Assembly: GCF_900096565.1 (NCBI RefSeq)
Contig: NZ_FMYP01000004.1
Coordinates: 1-49,853, forward strand
Source: Williamwhitmania taraxaci
Lineage (GTDB): Bacteria; Bacteroidota; Bacteroidia; Bacteroidales; Williamwhitmaniaceae
Reading direction: 5' to 3'
Length of the DNA stretch: 49,853 nucleotides
Of this stretch, positions 32,794 through 41,914 are shown one piece after another. The notes under the pieces were generated by a model that saw nothing but the letters and a program-made list of their open reading frames with translations, ran no database searches and was not told the DNA's origin. Position numbers and translations under genes: made by a program. Within the stretch, counting starts at the first letter, position 1, and every line of letters begins with the position of its first letter.

Positions 32794-34368
32794 ATGAAAA
32801 AACTTACGAGTGTATCGTTAACCTTGCTTTTGATTGCAGGGTTAGTGTTTTCTTCGACCAGCGCGAATGCCCAGGGCGATGTAGTTAAGAATATAATAAA
32901 GATTGGAACTACCGATAACCAAACCATGCAGCACCTCGACGTGTTGTGCAACCGTTTTGGTGGCAGGCTCATTGGCTCCGATGCTTACGATAACGCCGCC
33001 GAATGGACGGCCAGTAAGTTTAAGGAGTGGGGCATGCAGGTGGAGATGGATGAAGCTGGAACGCTGCCGGTTGGTTTTAACCGGGGACCATGGTTTGGTA
33101 AAATGTTAGGAGAGGAGGGGATGGATTTGCACTTTGCAACCCCATCGTACACCTCGGGAACAAAAGGTGTCCAGACAGGTCATGTGCTATTGGAACCCAA
33201 AACCCAAGCCGAGTTCGACCGCATGAAGGGCCGTCTCAAAGGTGCTTGGGTGCTGATCACTGGAACTAGCAGCGGATGGCCCATCGACTACTCCGTTAGC
33301 GCAACTGCACATAGGAGTCAGATCATTGCCGAAAACATTGATATTGCCAAGAAAAACCGTGAGATTGCTGATATTAACGATACGGCTAAAGTTAAACTAG
33401 AGCCCATACCACTGAAGGATGAGCCCGCGCTTTTCTACAAGCAGATGAAGGATGCCGGAATTCTAGGGATTATCCAATCCGCACCGGTACCCATTACTGC
33501 CCTCTACGACCGTAAGAATGTCGACAGCATGACCTTTGAAACGCTGCCTACGATTCCCGATATTAAGCTCGATGAGCATCAGTATGCCACCATTGCCCAA
33601 ATGGCAAAAGAGCGCCGTAACTTTTTCCTCGAGTTCGATATCCGCAACCACTTTAAGATGGGTCCGGTGAAGTATCACAACGTTATTGGGATAATCCCAG
33701 GCTCGAAATTCCCCAACGAGTATGTTATTATGAGCGGACATCTCGATGCCTTTGATGTGGGCACCGGTGGCGTGGACGATGGTTCGGGTGTAACCCCAAC
33801 CATGGAGGCTGCCCGACTGATTATGAAAGCAGGAGGAAAACCTAAGCGCACCATTTTAGTTTGCCTATGGGCTGGTGAGGAGTTTGGCCTGTTGGGTTCC
33901 AAGAGTTGGGTGGCTAAGAACAAGGCCAAACTGCCTAAAATATCGAACATGTTCAACCGCGATGGCGGCCCAACCGTAGCCAACAGCCTCAGCGTTTCGG
34001 AGGCTATGTGGGACGATATGGAGACGATTTGCAAACCGCTCAATGGTATTAATCCCGACTTTCCCTTCACCCTAAAGAAGCGTGAGCCACGGCCCATGCC
34101 TAAAAAGGCTGGTGGAACCGATGCGGGATCTTTTTCGGTGGAGGGTGTTCCCACCATTACCTTTGGCACCGAAGACTCCAAGGGCTATAATTTCAGCTAT
34201 ATGGAGATATGGCACACCGAGCGTGACCTTTTCAATAAGAGTATTCCCGAGTATCAGGAGCACACTTCAATAGTTACGGCCATTGTGGTGTATGGAGTAG
34301 CCAATCTCAACCATCTGTTATCGCGCGAGGGTTACTTTGCACCGGAGAAGGAGGAGCTAAAGAAGTAG
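32794..34368 (+). CDS. M28 family metallopeptidase (secreted aminopeptidase-like)
   Basis: The protein (524 residues) has a signal peptide (about 1-26, ending SANAQ), a PA-like insert region and an M28 di-zinc peptidase domain. Metal ligands are visible: SGHLDAFDVGTGGVDDGSG (His316, Asp328), AGEEFGLLGS (Glu362 general base, Glu363), NRDGG (Asp390) and the late IWHTERD His. The family removes N-terminal residues or hydrolyses small peptides. It is exported to the periplasm or beyond. A terminator follows 26 bases after its stop. Confidence 0.92.
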   Translation: MKKLTSVSLTLLLIAGLVFSSTSANAQGDVVKNIIKIGTTDNQTMQHLDVLCNRFGGRLIGSDAYDNAAEWTASKFKEWGMQVEMDEAGTLPVGFNRGPWFGKMLGEEGMDLHFATPSYTSGTKGVQTGHVLLEPKTQAEFDRMKGRLKGAWVLITGTSSGWPIDYSVSATAHRSQIIAENIDIAKKNREIADINDTAKVKLEPIPLKDEPALFYKQMKDAGILGIIQSAPVPITALYDRKNVDSMTFETLPTIPDIKLDEHQYATIAQMAKERRNFFLEFDIRNHFKMGPVKYHNVIGIIPGSKFPNEYVIMSGHLDAFDVGTGGVDDGSGVTPTMEAARLIMKAGGKPKRTILVCLWAGEEFGLLGSKSWVAKNKAKLPKISNMFNRDGGPTVANSLSVSEAMWDDMETICKPLNGINPDFPFTLKKREPRPMPKKAGGTDAGSFSVEGVPTITFGTEDSKGYNFSYMEIWHTERDLFNKSIPEYQEHTSIVTAIVVYGVANLNHLLSREGYFAPEKEELKK

Positions 34369-34394
34369 GTGTATATAGTATTTTTGTAAGTTAG

Positions 34395-34424
34395 CCCTGC
34401 ATGATTATCTTGCAGGGTTTTTTT
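34395..34424 (+). terminator. Terminator of the M28 peptidase gene
   Basis: CCCTGCA (34395-34401) pairs with TGCAGGG (34411-34417), followed by seven T. Confidence 0.88.
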
Positions 34425-34444
34425 CAATCATTTAATATATAGCT

Positions 34445-34452
34445 TATCTTTG
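34445..34452 (+). promoter_or_regulatory. -7 element (TATCTTTG) of the ATPase/DUF4276 pair
   Basis: Perfect TAnnTTTG match 24 bases before the ATG at 34477. It lies after the terminator of the preceding gene, so the pair is an independent unit. Confidence 0.5.
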
Positions 34453-34476
34453 TTGTGAGTTAATGAAGTTGGGATT

Positions 34477-35580
34477 ATGATTGAGTATATAGAGATAGAG
34501 GGATACAAATCGATTAAGCAGCTGAAGTTGGAGATGCGGCCAATTAATATTCTAATTGGAAGCAACGGTGTGGGGAAAAGCAACTTTATATCGTTCTTTA
34601 AGTTGGTAAATGCCATCTTTAACCAGCAGTTGCAACGCTTTGTTATGGAAGAAAAGGCAGACAATCTGCTATACTTTGGAAGAAAAACGACTAATATGCT
34701 TTATGGTAAACTAATTTTCACCACTGATAACAACAATAATAATGGATATCTTTTTGCACTTAGCCAAAATAAAGAAGGTGGATTATTCTTCTGGGAAGAG
34801 GGATCTGGCTATAATGTAGGTAGAGATATTAGTTATGATAAATTTAGGATGTCTTATGATCTAGCTGAAAGTAGAATAAAAGATTCTGATTGGGTTCGGG
34901 ATGCTTACCTTCGGAATTATTTAACCAATCTTCAAGTGTTTCATTTTCATGATACTTCCGCCACCTCTTACTTAAGGCGAGAATGTGATATTAACGATAA
35001 TGCATTTCTGAAACAGGATGGTCGAAATCTGCCTGCATTTTTATACTTTCTAAAGATAAAACACCCGATTGTTTTCGCTAGAATTGAAAAAACAATTCAA
35101 TCGGTTGCACCCTATATTTCAAAATTCATTTTAGAACCGAATCGTTTAAACGAAAAAGAGATAGAGCTACGTTGGGTCGATAGGGGAGACTTGGACTCCA
35201 ACTTCTCTGCCTACCAGCTATCGGATGGAACGCTGCGATTTATTGCCTTGGCTACCTTGCTAATGCAACCGGAACCGCCAGCTGTAATTGTAATTGATGA
35301 GCCGGAGTTAGGCTTACATCCTTTTGCCATTGGAAAACTTGCTGCCATGATGCAGGTTGCCGCTTCAAAAACCCAAATTGTTGTGGCTACCCAATCGCCC
35401 GGATTAATCAGCCATTTTTCGCCTGAAGATGTGGTTGTAATGGATAAAAGTGTCGAGGAAAACCAGACCATTTTTACCCGATTGAGTTCTGAATTGTTGG
35501 AGGTTTGGTTAAAGGACTATACTCTCGGCGATTTATGGGAACGCAATATTCTTAATGCTGCTCAACCGTTTACCAAGTAG
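34477..35580 (+). CDS. AAA family ATPase (OLD/RecF-like, AAA_21 type)
   Basis: The 367-residue protein is an ABC/SMC-like ATPase: IEIEGYKSIKQLKLEM start, Walker A GSNGVGKSN (28-36), signature LSDGTLRF (about 248), Walker B VIVIDEPELGLHP (about 275-287) and a switch segment VVATQSPGLI. There is no fused TOPRIM nuclease domain after the ATPase, unlike GajA or OLD proteins. The next gene, one base after the stop, supplies a DUF4276 protein. The pair is most likely a defence or DNA-transaction module; function is inferred. Confidence 0.88.
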   Translation: MIEYIEIEGYKSIKQLKLEMRPINILIGSNGVGKSNFISFFKLVNAIFNQQLQRFVMEEKADNLLYFGRKTTNMLYGKLIFTTDNNNNNGYLFALSQNKEGGLFFWEEGSGYNVGRDISYDKFRMSYDLAESRIKDSDWVRDAYLRNYLTNLQVFHFHDTSATSYLRRECDINDNAFLKQDGRNLPAFLYFLKIKHPIVFARIEKTIQSVAPYISKFILEPNRLNEKEIELRWVDRGDLDSNFSAYQLSDGTLRFIALATLLMQPEPPAVIVIDEPELGLHPFAIGKLAAMMQVAASKTQIVVATQSPGLISHFSPEDVVVMDKSVEENQTIFTRLSSELLEVWLKDYTLGDLWERNILNAAQPFTK

Positions 35581-35581
35581 T

Positions 35582-36238
35582 ATGAAACGGATAATTATTA
35601 TAAGCGAAGGGCAAACGGAGCAATCGTTTTGTAACGACGTGCTGCAGCCTTACTTTAATGATCGGGGTATCTTTATTCAGAATCCTGCAATTAAGAAAAT
35701 GGGTGGAGGAATTGTTCGATGGGATGCCTTAAAGTTTCAGGTAGAAACTCATCTGCTTCAAGATAATACTGCCTTTGTAACTACCCTTGTTGATTACTAT
35801 GGGATGTATGCAAATATGGATTATCCGGGTTGGGAGAATGCCCAAAAACTTGTAGATAAGAATCAGCGGATGACATTTCTTGAGAAAGCAATGCAAAGTG
35901 ATATTCGACCCGATTTGCAGCGAAGGTTTATGCCATATATACAACTCCATGAATTTGAAGGATTGCTGTTTAGCAATATTGATGTTTTTGATCGGAGTTT
36001 TGAGAGGGGGGAGTTTTTAAATTATCGCTATTTAGAAGAAACAATAGATAAGCACCCCAACCCCGAGATGATTAATGATAGCAGAGACACCGCACCATCG
36101 AAGAGGTTGATGAAAATTATAAAGGGGTATGATAAGGTAGTATATGGCTCACTATTAGCAGGAGAGATCGGTCTTAACAGAATCCGAGCCAAATGTCCTC
36201 GTTTTAACGAATGGGTAGCCCGATTAGAATGCATATAG
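35582..36238 (+). CDS. DUF4276 family protein (TOPRIM-like)
   Basis: From the ATG at 35582 the product is 218 residues. It begins MKRIIIISEGQTEQSF, with the glutamate of a TOPRIM-like fold. The family blocks TLVDYYGM, LHEFEGLLFSN and PSKRLMKIIKGYDK follow. It lies 1 base after the ATPase stop; an earlier in-frame ATG (35555) overlaps that gene and is less likely. Together the two proteins correspond to the two halves of an OLD-type protein, ATPase plus nuclease-like part. A terminator hairpin follows 22 bases later. Confidence 0.85.
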   Translation: MKRIIIISEGQTEQSFCNDVLQPYFNDRGIFIQNPAIKKMGGGIVRWDALKFQVETHLLQDNTAFVTTLVDYYGMYANMDYPGWENAQKLVDKNQRMTFLEKAMQSDIRPDLQRRFMPYIQLHEFEGLLFSNIDVFDRSFERGEFLNYRYLEETIDKHPNPEMINDSRDTAPSKRLMKIIKGYDKVVYGSLLAGEIGLNRIRAKCPRFNEWVARLECI

Positions 36239-36259
36239 TCAATTATGCATCGGAATTAG

Positions 36260-36296
36260 AAGCGGTTGTAGCGCTAATGCACTACAACCGCTTTTT
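36260..36296 (+). terminator. Terminator of the ATPase/DUF4276 pair
   Basis: AAGCGGTTGTAG pairs with CTACAACCGCTT around a 10-base loop, followed by five T. It sits between convergent genes, 5 bases from the stop of the aldehyde oxidoreductase. Confidence 0.85.
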
Positions 36297-36300
36297 AATC

Positions 36301-38256
36301 CTAATTACCGTAAAGCTGGTGTTTCACGGTGGGAAGGTTGAGTTTATCGAGTGTGGCCTCCAGCGGTTTGGTTGTGGTAGGGTCCCAGCCCATGGCGGTG
36401 AAGTAGGCTGCCTTGGCATCATCCCACATTAGCACGTTGGGGCTATAGGCGTTGGGCCCTTGGGTTAGCGTTGGATTTCCGCGGGCTCGCTCGGGCATAC
36501 GCATCTTGGACATATCAATGCCCTCCCGAATATTGAAGGCATGGCGCACAGTTTTGATCCGCTGACCGATGGTTAGGCAGTCGTCGAGGGAAAGCTTCCA
36601 ACCGGTGGTACCATTAATCCACTCCACAAAGGGAACCATAGGGCCAAGGTAGAACCCAAAGTTGCAAAGACCTAGGGCGTTAATAATATCCTCGGCGCAA
36701 CTTCCATTCTTAAGCGTAGTGCCAAGATCGGGTGAGGATATTTGGTCGTTGATTGTGTACTTCGATTGCAGCTTCTTTTTTCCAAAATGTCTATTGAGGG
36801 TTCTCTGCAGCTTTGCCTCATCCTTTTGCTCCTTTTCGATATACTCATCGATGCCAGAGAAGGTGCTGGTGTGTCGGCCGGGAGTAGGCTCCACTTCGTA
36901 GCCAATGCCTAAGCTTAGCCCACCCTCCGTATTCCTAGAGTCGTGCATGGGGAGTTCCTGTCCATGCACGTGCATGGCTGCCGATTCCATTTGGGGTATC
37001 CCAAGATTTATCACAGCCTGCCTCACGCCATCCTTTAGATTCTTTCCAAATCCATGGTTATTCACCATTTGATCCACCATTTTTACCACCGAATCGGCGT
37101 TGCCCCACTCCAAGGGAATACCGCCAGTTTGCTTCAGGGTGATGAATCCTTTTTCGTAGGCTTCGAAGGCCCAGTTGAGGGTAGTGGCGCAGCTGATGGA
37201 ATCCACGCCGGCACGATTGCATAGCTCGTTGGCCATGAAAATGCTCTCCACGTTATCGTTGATTAGCTGAACGCCAAAACCGCAGAGCGTTTCGTATTCG
37301 GGGCGGTGGGTCTCTTTTAGGAGCTTCTTGCCGGGCAGTTCACAAATGCCGCCGCATCCAAATGGACAGCCGTAGCAGGCATACTTCTCCACCTCATACT
37401 TGGTGACATCGAATGCATTGATTTTGTTGGCCATTGATTCGGGAAAGTCGATTGTTCCAACACCAACCCAGTTTTTTACCGGGGAATCACCGCTCTCAGC
37501 TGAATCGGTCAACGTGCCGGCAGTTCCACTGTTCTTCATGGTTTTGCCAAAATCGTTGAGGTTGTTTACAAGATCGGTAAGAAAGGTGGAGGTGCTATTC
37601 CAAACTGCATCGGAATCGTGAACAACCATCTCATGCGATCCTTTTACACATATTGCTTTGAGATTCTTTGATCCCATTAGTGCTCCAAAACCGCTTCGTC
37701 CGGCAAGTCGGCCTTTAGCGTTTACTACTCCTGATATTAGGGATAGATGCTCTCCTCCGGCGCCTATTGTGATTGCCTTATAGTCGGCACCATGTCGGGT
37801 TTTTAGGAACGATTCGGTCTCCACCGCATCTTTCTTCATCCACAAGTCATGGGCATCGAGGATCTCAACTTTGCTGTCGTTAATGAGCAGGTAAACAGGC
37901 GCAGCACTTTTTCCTGTGATGAAGAAGCCATCGTAGCCGGAATTTTTAATGGCAGGTGCAAAGTCACCGCCACTATTGGCATCGCCCCAGGTGCCGGTGA
38001 GCGGACTTCTTCCTGCCAGCATCCAACGCCCGTTGAAAACGGCTCTACCGTTGGTGAGCAAACCACTCATAATACCCAGAATATTGTCGGGGTGAAGTGG
38101 CGGCAGCTTTGGCTTTTGGTGGTCGAAGATTATCTTCGATGCAAGGCCATACCCTCCAAGGAATAGCTCGTAGGTTTTATCGTCAATTACTTCTTCTCTA
38201 TGCGTTTTAGCGGTAAGGTCGATCCATAGGATCTTTCCATGATATCCTTTTTTCAT
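36301..38256 (-). CDS. Aldehyde:ferredoxin oxidoreductase family protein (tungstopterin)
   Basis: The 651-residue protein is full length for the AOR family, which uses a tungsten bis-pterin and a 4Fe-4S cluster to oxidise aldehydes to acids with ferredoxin as acceptor. Pterin-binding blocks are visible: FLGGYGLASKII (32-43), NGRWMLAGRSPLTGTWGDANSGG (75-97) and AKGRLAGRSGFGALMGSKNLKAI (180-202). The cluster cysteines are Cys294, Cys297, Cys301 and Cys531 (ACYGCPFGC and GLCNFG). RPEYETLCGFG (318-328) contains the conserved acidic pair. It is the last gene of the glycyl-radical operon, 58 bases after the phosphatase gene. Confidence 0.93.
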   Translation of the reverse strand: MKKGYHGKILWIDLTAKTHREEVIDDKTYELFLGGYGLASKIIFDHQKPKLPPLHPDNILGIMSGLLTNGRAVFNGRWMLAGRSPLTGTWGDANSGGDFAPAIKNSGYDGFFITGKSAAPVYLLINDSKVEILDAHDLWMKKDAVETESFLKTRHGADYKAITIGAGGEHLSLISGVVNAKGRLAGRSGFGALMGSKNLKAICVKGSHEMVVHDSDAVWNSTSTFLTDLVNNLNDFGKTMKNSGTAGTLTDSAESGDSPVKNWVGVGTIDFPESMANKINAFDVTKYEVEKYACYGCPFGCGGICELPGKKLLKETHRPEYETLCGFGVQLINDNVESIFMANELCNRAGVDSISCATTLNWAFEAYEKGFITLKQTGGIPLEWGNADSVVKMVDQMVNNHGFGKNLKDGVRQAVINLGIPQMESAAMHVHGQELPMHDSRNTEGGLSLGIGYEVEPTPGRHTSTFSGIDEYIEKEQKDEAKLQRTLNRHFGKKKLQSKYTINDQISSPDLGTTLKNGSCAEDIINALGLCNFGFYLGPMVPFVEWINGTTGWKLSLDDCLTIGQRIKTVRHAFNIREGIDMSKMRMPERARGNPTLTQGPNAYSPNVLMWDDAKAAYFTAMGWDPTTTKPLEATLDKLNLPTVKHQLYGN

Positions 38257-38314
38257 TAGAAAAAGATTAGGTGGAATGGTTTTTATTTTGTGTAGTCCGA
38301 AGCATACGGCTTAG

Positions 38315-39325
38315 CTATTTCATCCAAACGGTTTCGAAGTTCTCCTTCATGTTTACCAGGTTCCAACCGTTGTTGGTTAGCGAATCGCGCCAGCCCAAAT
38401 CAGCGGTTCCGTGGTATGGAGGGTAGGCATACTCGCGTGTGGTATCGTCGTGGTTGAGCAGGTAGGCCGCGTGTGGATACGTGCTGGTAGAGGTTAGGTG
38501 AAACATGCCAAAGTCGCCGGTGGTGTTGCCAAACGCAAACACGGGTGTTTTCCCTATCTGGTGGTAGATGTTTAGCGATTTCCCATTCTTATCGTCCTTG
38601 GGCGAGTATATACTGTTTTGAAGGATGAACTGGGTATTGCTGTTTGAGGTATATACCGGACTCATCTGCTGCCAGGTGCCAATAAGGTGGGCGCGGTCGA
38701 AGCCAATTTGATCCGGACAAAGCCCCCACAGCATTCCCTGCATCGAACCCGATACCACGTAAACGGTAAAGTCGTTTGCCTTTAAGAAATTGAGCAGCTC
38801 AACCATTGGTTGGTAGAACATTTTGGCCAGCGGCATTTTATAGTCTATACTCTTGGCTGTACCGAGATAGTTTTTGCAGAACTCCACGTATTTCTCGTTG
38901 TCTACTCCGGCAAAGGCTTTCCACACCATGGAGTCAACATAGTTGAAGTTCTTTCCCGCCCAGTGGTTGGTAATGGATGTGTCGGCTGGGTTTATACCCA
39001 GCGCTTTGGCATACTTATACGCGGTATCGTTTAGCAGCGTAGGATTTTTTTCGCTTTGCAAATTAAGATTGGCTACGGCGCAATACATTTCGCCCCATAG
39101 CGGCGTTTCACAGGCAAGGGTTCCATCCAAATCGAATACGGCAATACGATCTTCAATCGGTATTTTCTCAACTGCTACGGCAACGTAGTCGGTGATCGAT
39201 TTCTTCATCTCGGTTTGCTTCCACGATGGAAGCGGATCGGTATTGTCGGCTTTCTGGGTGCAACCTGGGGTAAGAAGCGTAACTATTGCAGCAAAAAGCA
39301 GCACTGATAGCTTGTGATTTTTCAT
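38315..39325 (-). CDS. HAD-superfamily phosphatase lipoprotein
   Basis: The protein (336 residues) has a lipoprotein signal (lipobox LTPGC, Cys22) and a HAD core. Motif I is FDLDGTL (Asp65 nucleophile, Asp67), motif II is VYVVSGS and motif IV is GNTTGDFGM. The cap and C-terminus resemble periplasmic phosphoserine-phosphatase-like enzymes. It would act outside the inner membrane on a phosphorylated small molecule. Its place between the glycyl radical enzyme and the aldehyde oxidoreductase suggests it may dephosphorylate an incoming substrate; this is inference. Confidence 0.85.
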   Translation of the reverse strand: MKNHKLSVLLFAAIVTLLTPGCTQKADNTDPLPSWKQTEMKKSITDYVAVAVEKIPIEDRIAVFDLDGTLACETPLWGEMYCAVANLNLQSEKNPTLLNDTAYKYAKALGINPADTSITNHWAGKNFNYVDSMVWKAFAGVDNEKYVEFCKNYLGTAKSIDYKMPLAKMFYQPMVELLNFLKANDFTVYVVSGSMQGMLWGLCPDQIGFDRAHLIGTWQQMSPVYTSNSNTQFILQNSIYSPKDDKNGKSLNIYHQIGKTPVFAFGNTTGDFGMFHLTSTSTYPHAAYLLNHDDTTREYAYPPYHGTADLGWRDSLTNNGWNLVNMKENFETVWMK

Positions 39326-39403
39326 AGTTTGTAGTTTTAGGATTCGAACGATTAGTTAGATGGAGTATGGTTACTCCACCTAGCATTCGTTGGGCTGTGA
39401 ATA

Positions 39404-41896
39404 TTAACTTAGGGGTGTTACAGGGCGATTGACATAGTTTTCCATATGCGAAAGCGGGAGTGTTATAAATGGAGCATTCCATCCACCTACGCGAACCACT
39501 ATGTCGGCATACTTGAGCAACTTTTCGGCTGCAACCGTTGGTTGTTCGAGATGACTTATAGTTTTTGCAATTTCATAGATTTCCTGATATTGGGTTGAGG
39601 CGATGGTGATGGTGAGCATTCCGCCTCTTTTATTAATAAATATCCGTAGGAAATCTTCGAGGAGTGCATCACTCTCGAGGCAAACATCGGTAATGATACC
39701 GGCTGCAAACCTATCGAGGTTTAACCTCTCAAACGATTCAAGCAAATAGGCAGCTGGGGTATGCCATGTTCCAGATGTAGGCGTGAAGTTGGGTGCCAAA
39801 GGTGCTCCAGCGCTTCTACCAGCGGAGGCTGCGTTGCCGGCTCCTTGCCAGTTATACTGTTCAAAGGTGCCAAAGCCAACGGTGAATTTCAGGTCAAATT
39901 CAGGCAGGGTGGATTGAAGTGATTTTCCGTAATATCCGGCAATCGCCCTTAACGCCCATATTTGAGGATCGCTATCGCCTTTTTCATCTAGGAATACCTT
40001 GTCTGCTAATAGTTTTGATTTTTTAACCGCTTTGTAGACTTCATCGAGAATAAACTTTGTGATATCCTCTACATCGCTGGTATTACCAAATTGCGGGCTA
40101 TTGGTGTTAAAGTCGATCTGAATAGATTCGTATAAATTCTTGGTTAAGATGTTGTGTGAATCGATGGGTTTGAAATTGTATTTGAGGGCATTGATTACAT
40201 CTTGCATCTGATATTTTTCCTTGTCAAAAACCCATTTCTTAATAGCGGCAATGGTATTCACCATGTCGGGAACCCCGCCTACTATGGTTCCACCAAGGTT
40301 GTATTCGGCACCGCCCCACGATTTGTCGCGTCCTTTTTCGAGGCAGGTTCCAAAGAGAGCCGAAACCAATGGCGATGGAACCACAAACTCGGTAGTCATG
40401 TAGTAAAGATACATGGCCAGAGCCGATTGGTCCACAAAGAACTGTATTTGCTCAGTTAGGGCTGTTTTTAGGTTGGCAAAACTCGTTAGCGAGCCGGTGT
40501 CGATGCTCAATTTTTGCCCCCGCAGCAGTGATGGGTTGGGGTTCAGTGTTGCACCTTTATTTAGGGTGCACTCGAGTATGGTCAGCCCGTTTATCATGCC
40601 GAATGTCCACTCGCTAAGTCCGTTGAGAATTGGTTCCCAACAGCCATCTACACAGTAGTCATTGGCCAGTTCTTGATATTTTTTTAGCTTAGTCGTATTC
40701 TTTTCCCTATCCGCGAGTGCGCTGAACATGGCAGGAATCATTACATCATCGTTGAGGATTGATGGAAGATTCTTTGTCTCCTTCAACGCATCACTAACTG
40801 CCTGAAATAGTTCCGTTGGACTATCCTTATGCAGCCTGACATAAATTCCAGGAGTGGATAGATTTACGTTGCGAAACGCATCTAGTATTAAGTAGGTGCA
40901 AGGGTTGGTGGCATCTTTTCCATTGGGTAATTTGCCTCCAATGATCACATTCTGGAGGAAGTTATTTATTGCGGCCCGTTGATCTATATAGTAGGAGTGG
41001 ATACCTAGGGCTGCGTTATAATCCATGTGATCTTGTTTTTCCAGATACTGGGTTGTAAGGTTAATTCGTCCGGCCGCTTTTATAATGAAATTCTCCATTA
41101 GTTCGCGGGCAAACTCCTTGTTGGGCTCGTTCTTAAGATAGGGATTTAGAACTTGATCGAGCCGCCCAAGTGACATAAAATCCATGGTAGAATGGAGGCT
41201 GCAATGCATAAGCCAAATGCTATGGATAGCTTCGTAGAATGTTTCGGCAGGTTGCTCAGGCACCTTATTGCAAATGCGCGATATCTCCAGCAGCTCCAGC
41301 TTGCGCGTTGGGTCGGTGCAGCTGTCGGCATTTTTCTTTGCAAGGGCTGCAAATCGGTGTGCGTAGTCTATTACCGCCTGACAGGAAATGATCACCGAGG
41401 TGTAAAAAGCATCCTTGTCGTAGGCATCTTCAATGCTTCCACGCAGTTTTGGTTTTAGCTTCTCCTCGCAGAAGTGGATAATGTGCTTAAGACCGTGTTT
41501 TAGTAACTTTTCGTAGTTGATAGAGTTATGGCCGAGCAGGGCCATTTCAGTTTTGTTGGTGATTGATCCAATTCTTAACTCTTCAGTAGTTAGGTAGTTG
41601 GGAAAAACCTTTCCAAGCCCATTTGATCCCATGGGAATGGTTCCCGCCAGTAGATCGCCCTCTTCGAGTTCGAAGGTGTGGGCGTTTCCAAACTTTTTAG
41701 CATCGCAAATAGCTACGAGCATCGCATCAATAGCATATGCCCGGCGCACAATAACATGCTCGTTGGGGTGCAGCACGGCAATGTCGGGTAGTTTCTGCTT
41801 GTTGATCCATTCTCCTGAACGATCGGAAAATGCACGGAGCATTAATCTGTTTCTTAGGTTCTCAATTCTTGGGCTGATTTTTTGTTGCATGGTCAT
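39404..41896 (-). CDS. Glycyl radical enzyme of unassigned specificity (PFL-like family)
   Basis: The 830-residue protein has the standard two-part architecture: PFL domain, then a C-terminal glycine radical domain. The PFL domain includes NAHTFELEEGDLLAG, SLGRLDQVLNPYL and the cysteine loop YCVDGCWEP with Cys419 and Glu421. The glycine loop is RVGGWNAPF with Gly805. The Cys-x-Glu arrangement marks the dehydratase/lyase/decarboxylase branch, not pyruvate formate-lyase, which has two adjacent cysteines. Trp at 420 (usually Val) and GGW (usually GY) are unusual. The substrate cannot be assigned. It follows the activase gene by 18 bases. Confidence 0.92.
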   Translation of the reverse strand: MTMQQKISPRIENLRNRLMLRAFSDRSGEWINKQKLPDIAVLHPNEHVIVRRAYAIDAMLVAICDAKKFGNAHTFELEEGDLLAGTIPMGSNGLGKVFPNYLTTEELRIGSITNKTEMALLGHNSINYEKLLKHGLKHIIHFCEEKLKPKLRGSIEDAYDKDAFYTSVIISCQAVIDYAHRFAALAKKNADSCTDPTRKLELLEISRICNKVPEQPAETFYEAIHSIWLMHCSLHSTMDFMSLGRLDQVLNPYLKNEPNKEFARELMENFIIKAAGRINLTTQYLEKQDHMDYNAALGIHSYYIDQRAAINNFLQNVIIGGKLPNGKDATNPCTYLILDAFRNVNLSTPGIYVRLHKDSPTELFQAVSDALKETKNLPSILNDDVMIPAMFSALADREKNTTKLKKYQELANDYCVDGCWEPILNGLSEWTFGMINGLTILECTLNKGATLNPNPSLLRGQKLSIDTGSLTSFANLKTALTEQIQFFVDQSALAMYLYYMTTEFVVPSPLVSALFGTCLEKGRDKSWGGAEYNLGGTIVGGVPDMVNTIAAIKKWVFDKEKYQMQDVINALKYNFKPIDSHNILTKNLYESIQIDFNTNSPQFGNTSDVEDITKFILDEVYKAVKKSKLLADKVFLDEKGDSDPQIWALRAIAGYYGKSLQSTLPEFDLKFTVGFGTFEQYNWQGAGNAASAGRSAGAPLAPNFTPTSGTWHTPAAYLLESFERLNLDRFAAGIITDVCLESDALLEDFLRIFINKRGGMLTITIASTQYQEIYEIAKTISHLEQPTVAAEKLLKYADIVVRVGGWNAPFITLPLSHMENYVNRPVTPLS

Positions 41897-41914
41897 AAGG
41901 ATTAGTTAGATATA

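Noticed and set aside
34477-35580. Complete Gabija (GajA/GajB) system
   Set aside because: The ATPase lacks the fused TOPRIM domain and the neighbour is DUF4276, not a UvrD-like helicase.
39404-41896. Pyruvate formate-lyase (PflB)
   Set aside because: The cysteine loop has a single Cys followed by W-E-P instead of adjacent Cys-Cys, and the activase carries the two-cluster insert absent from PflA.
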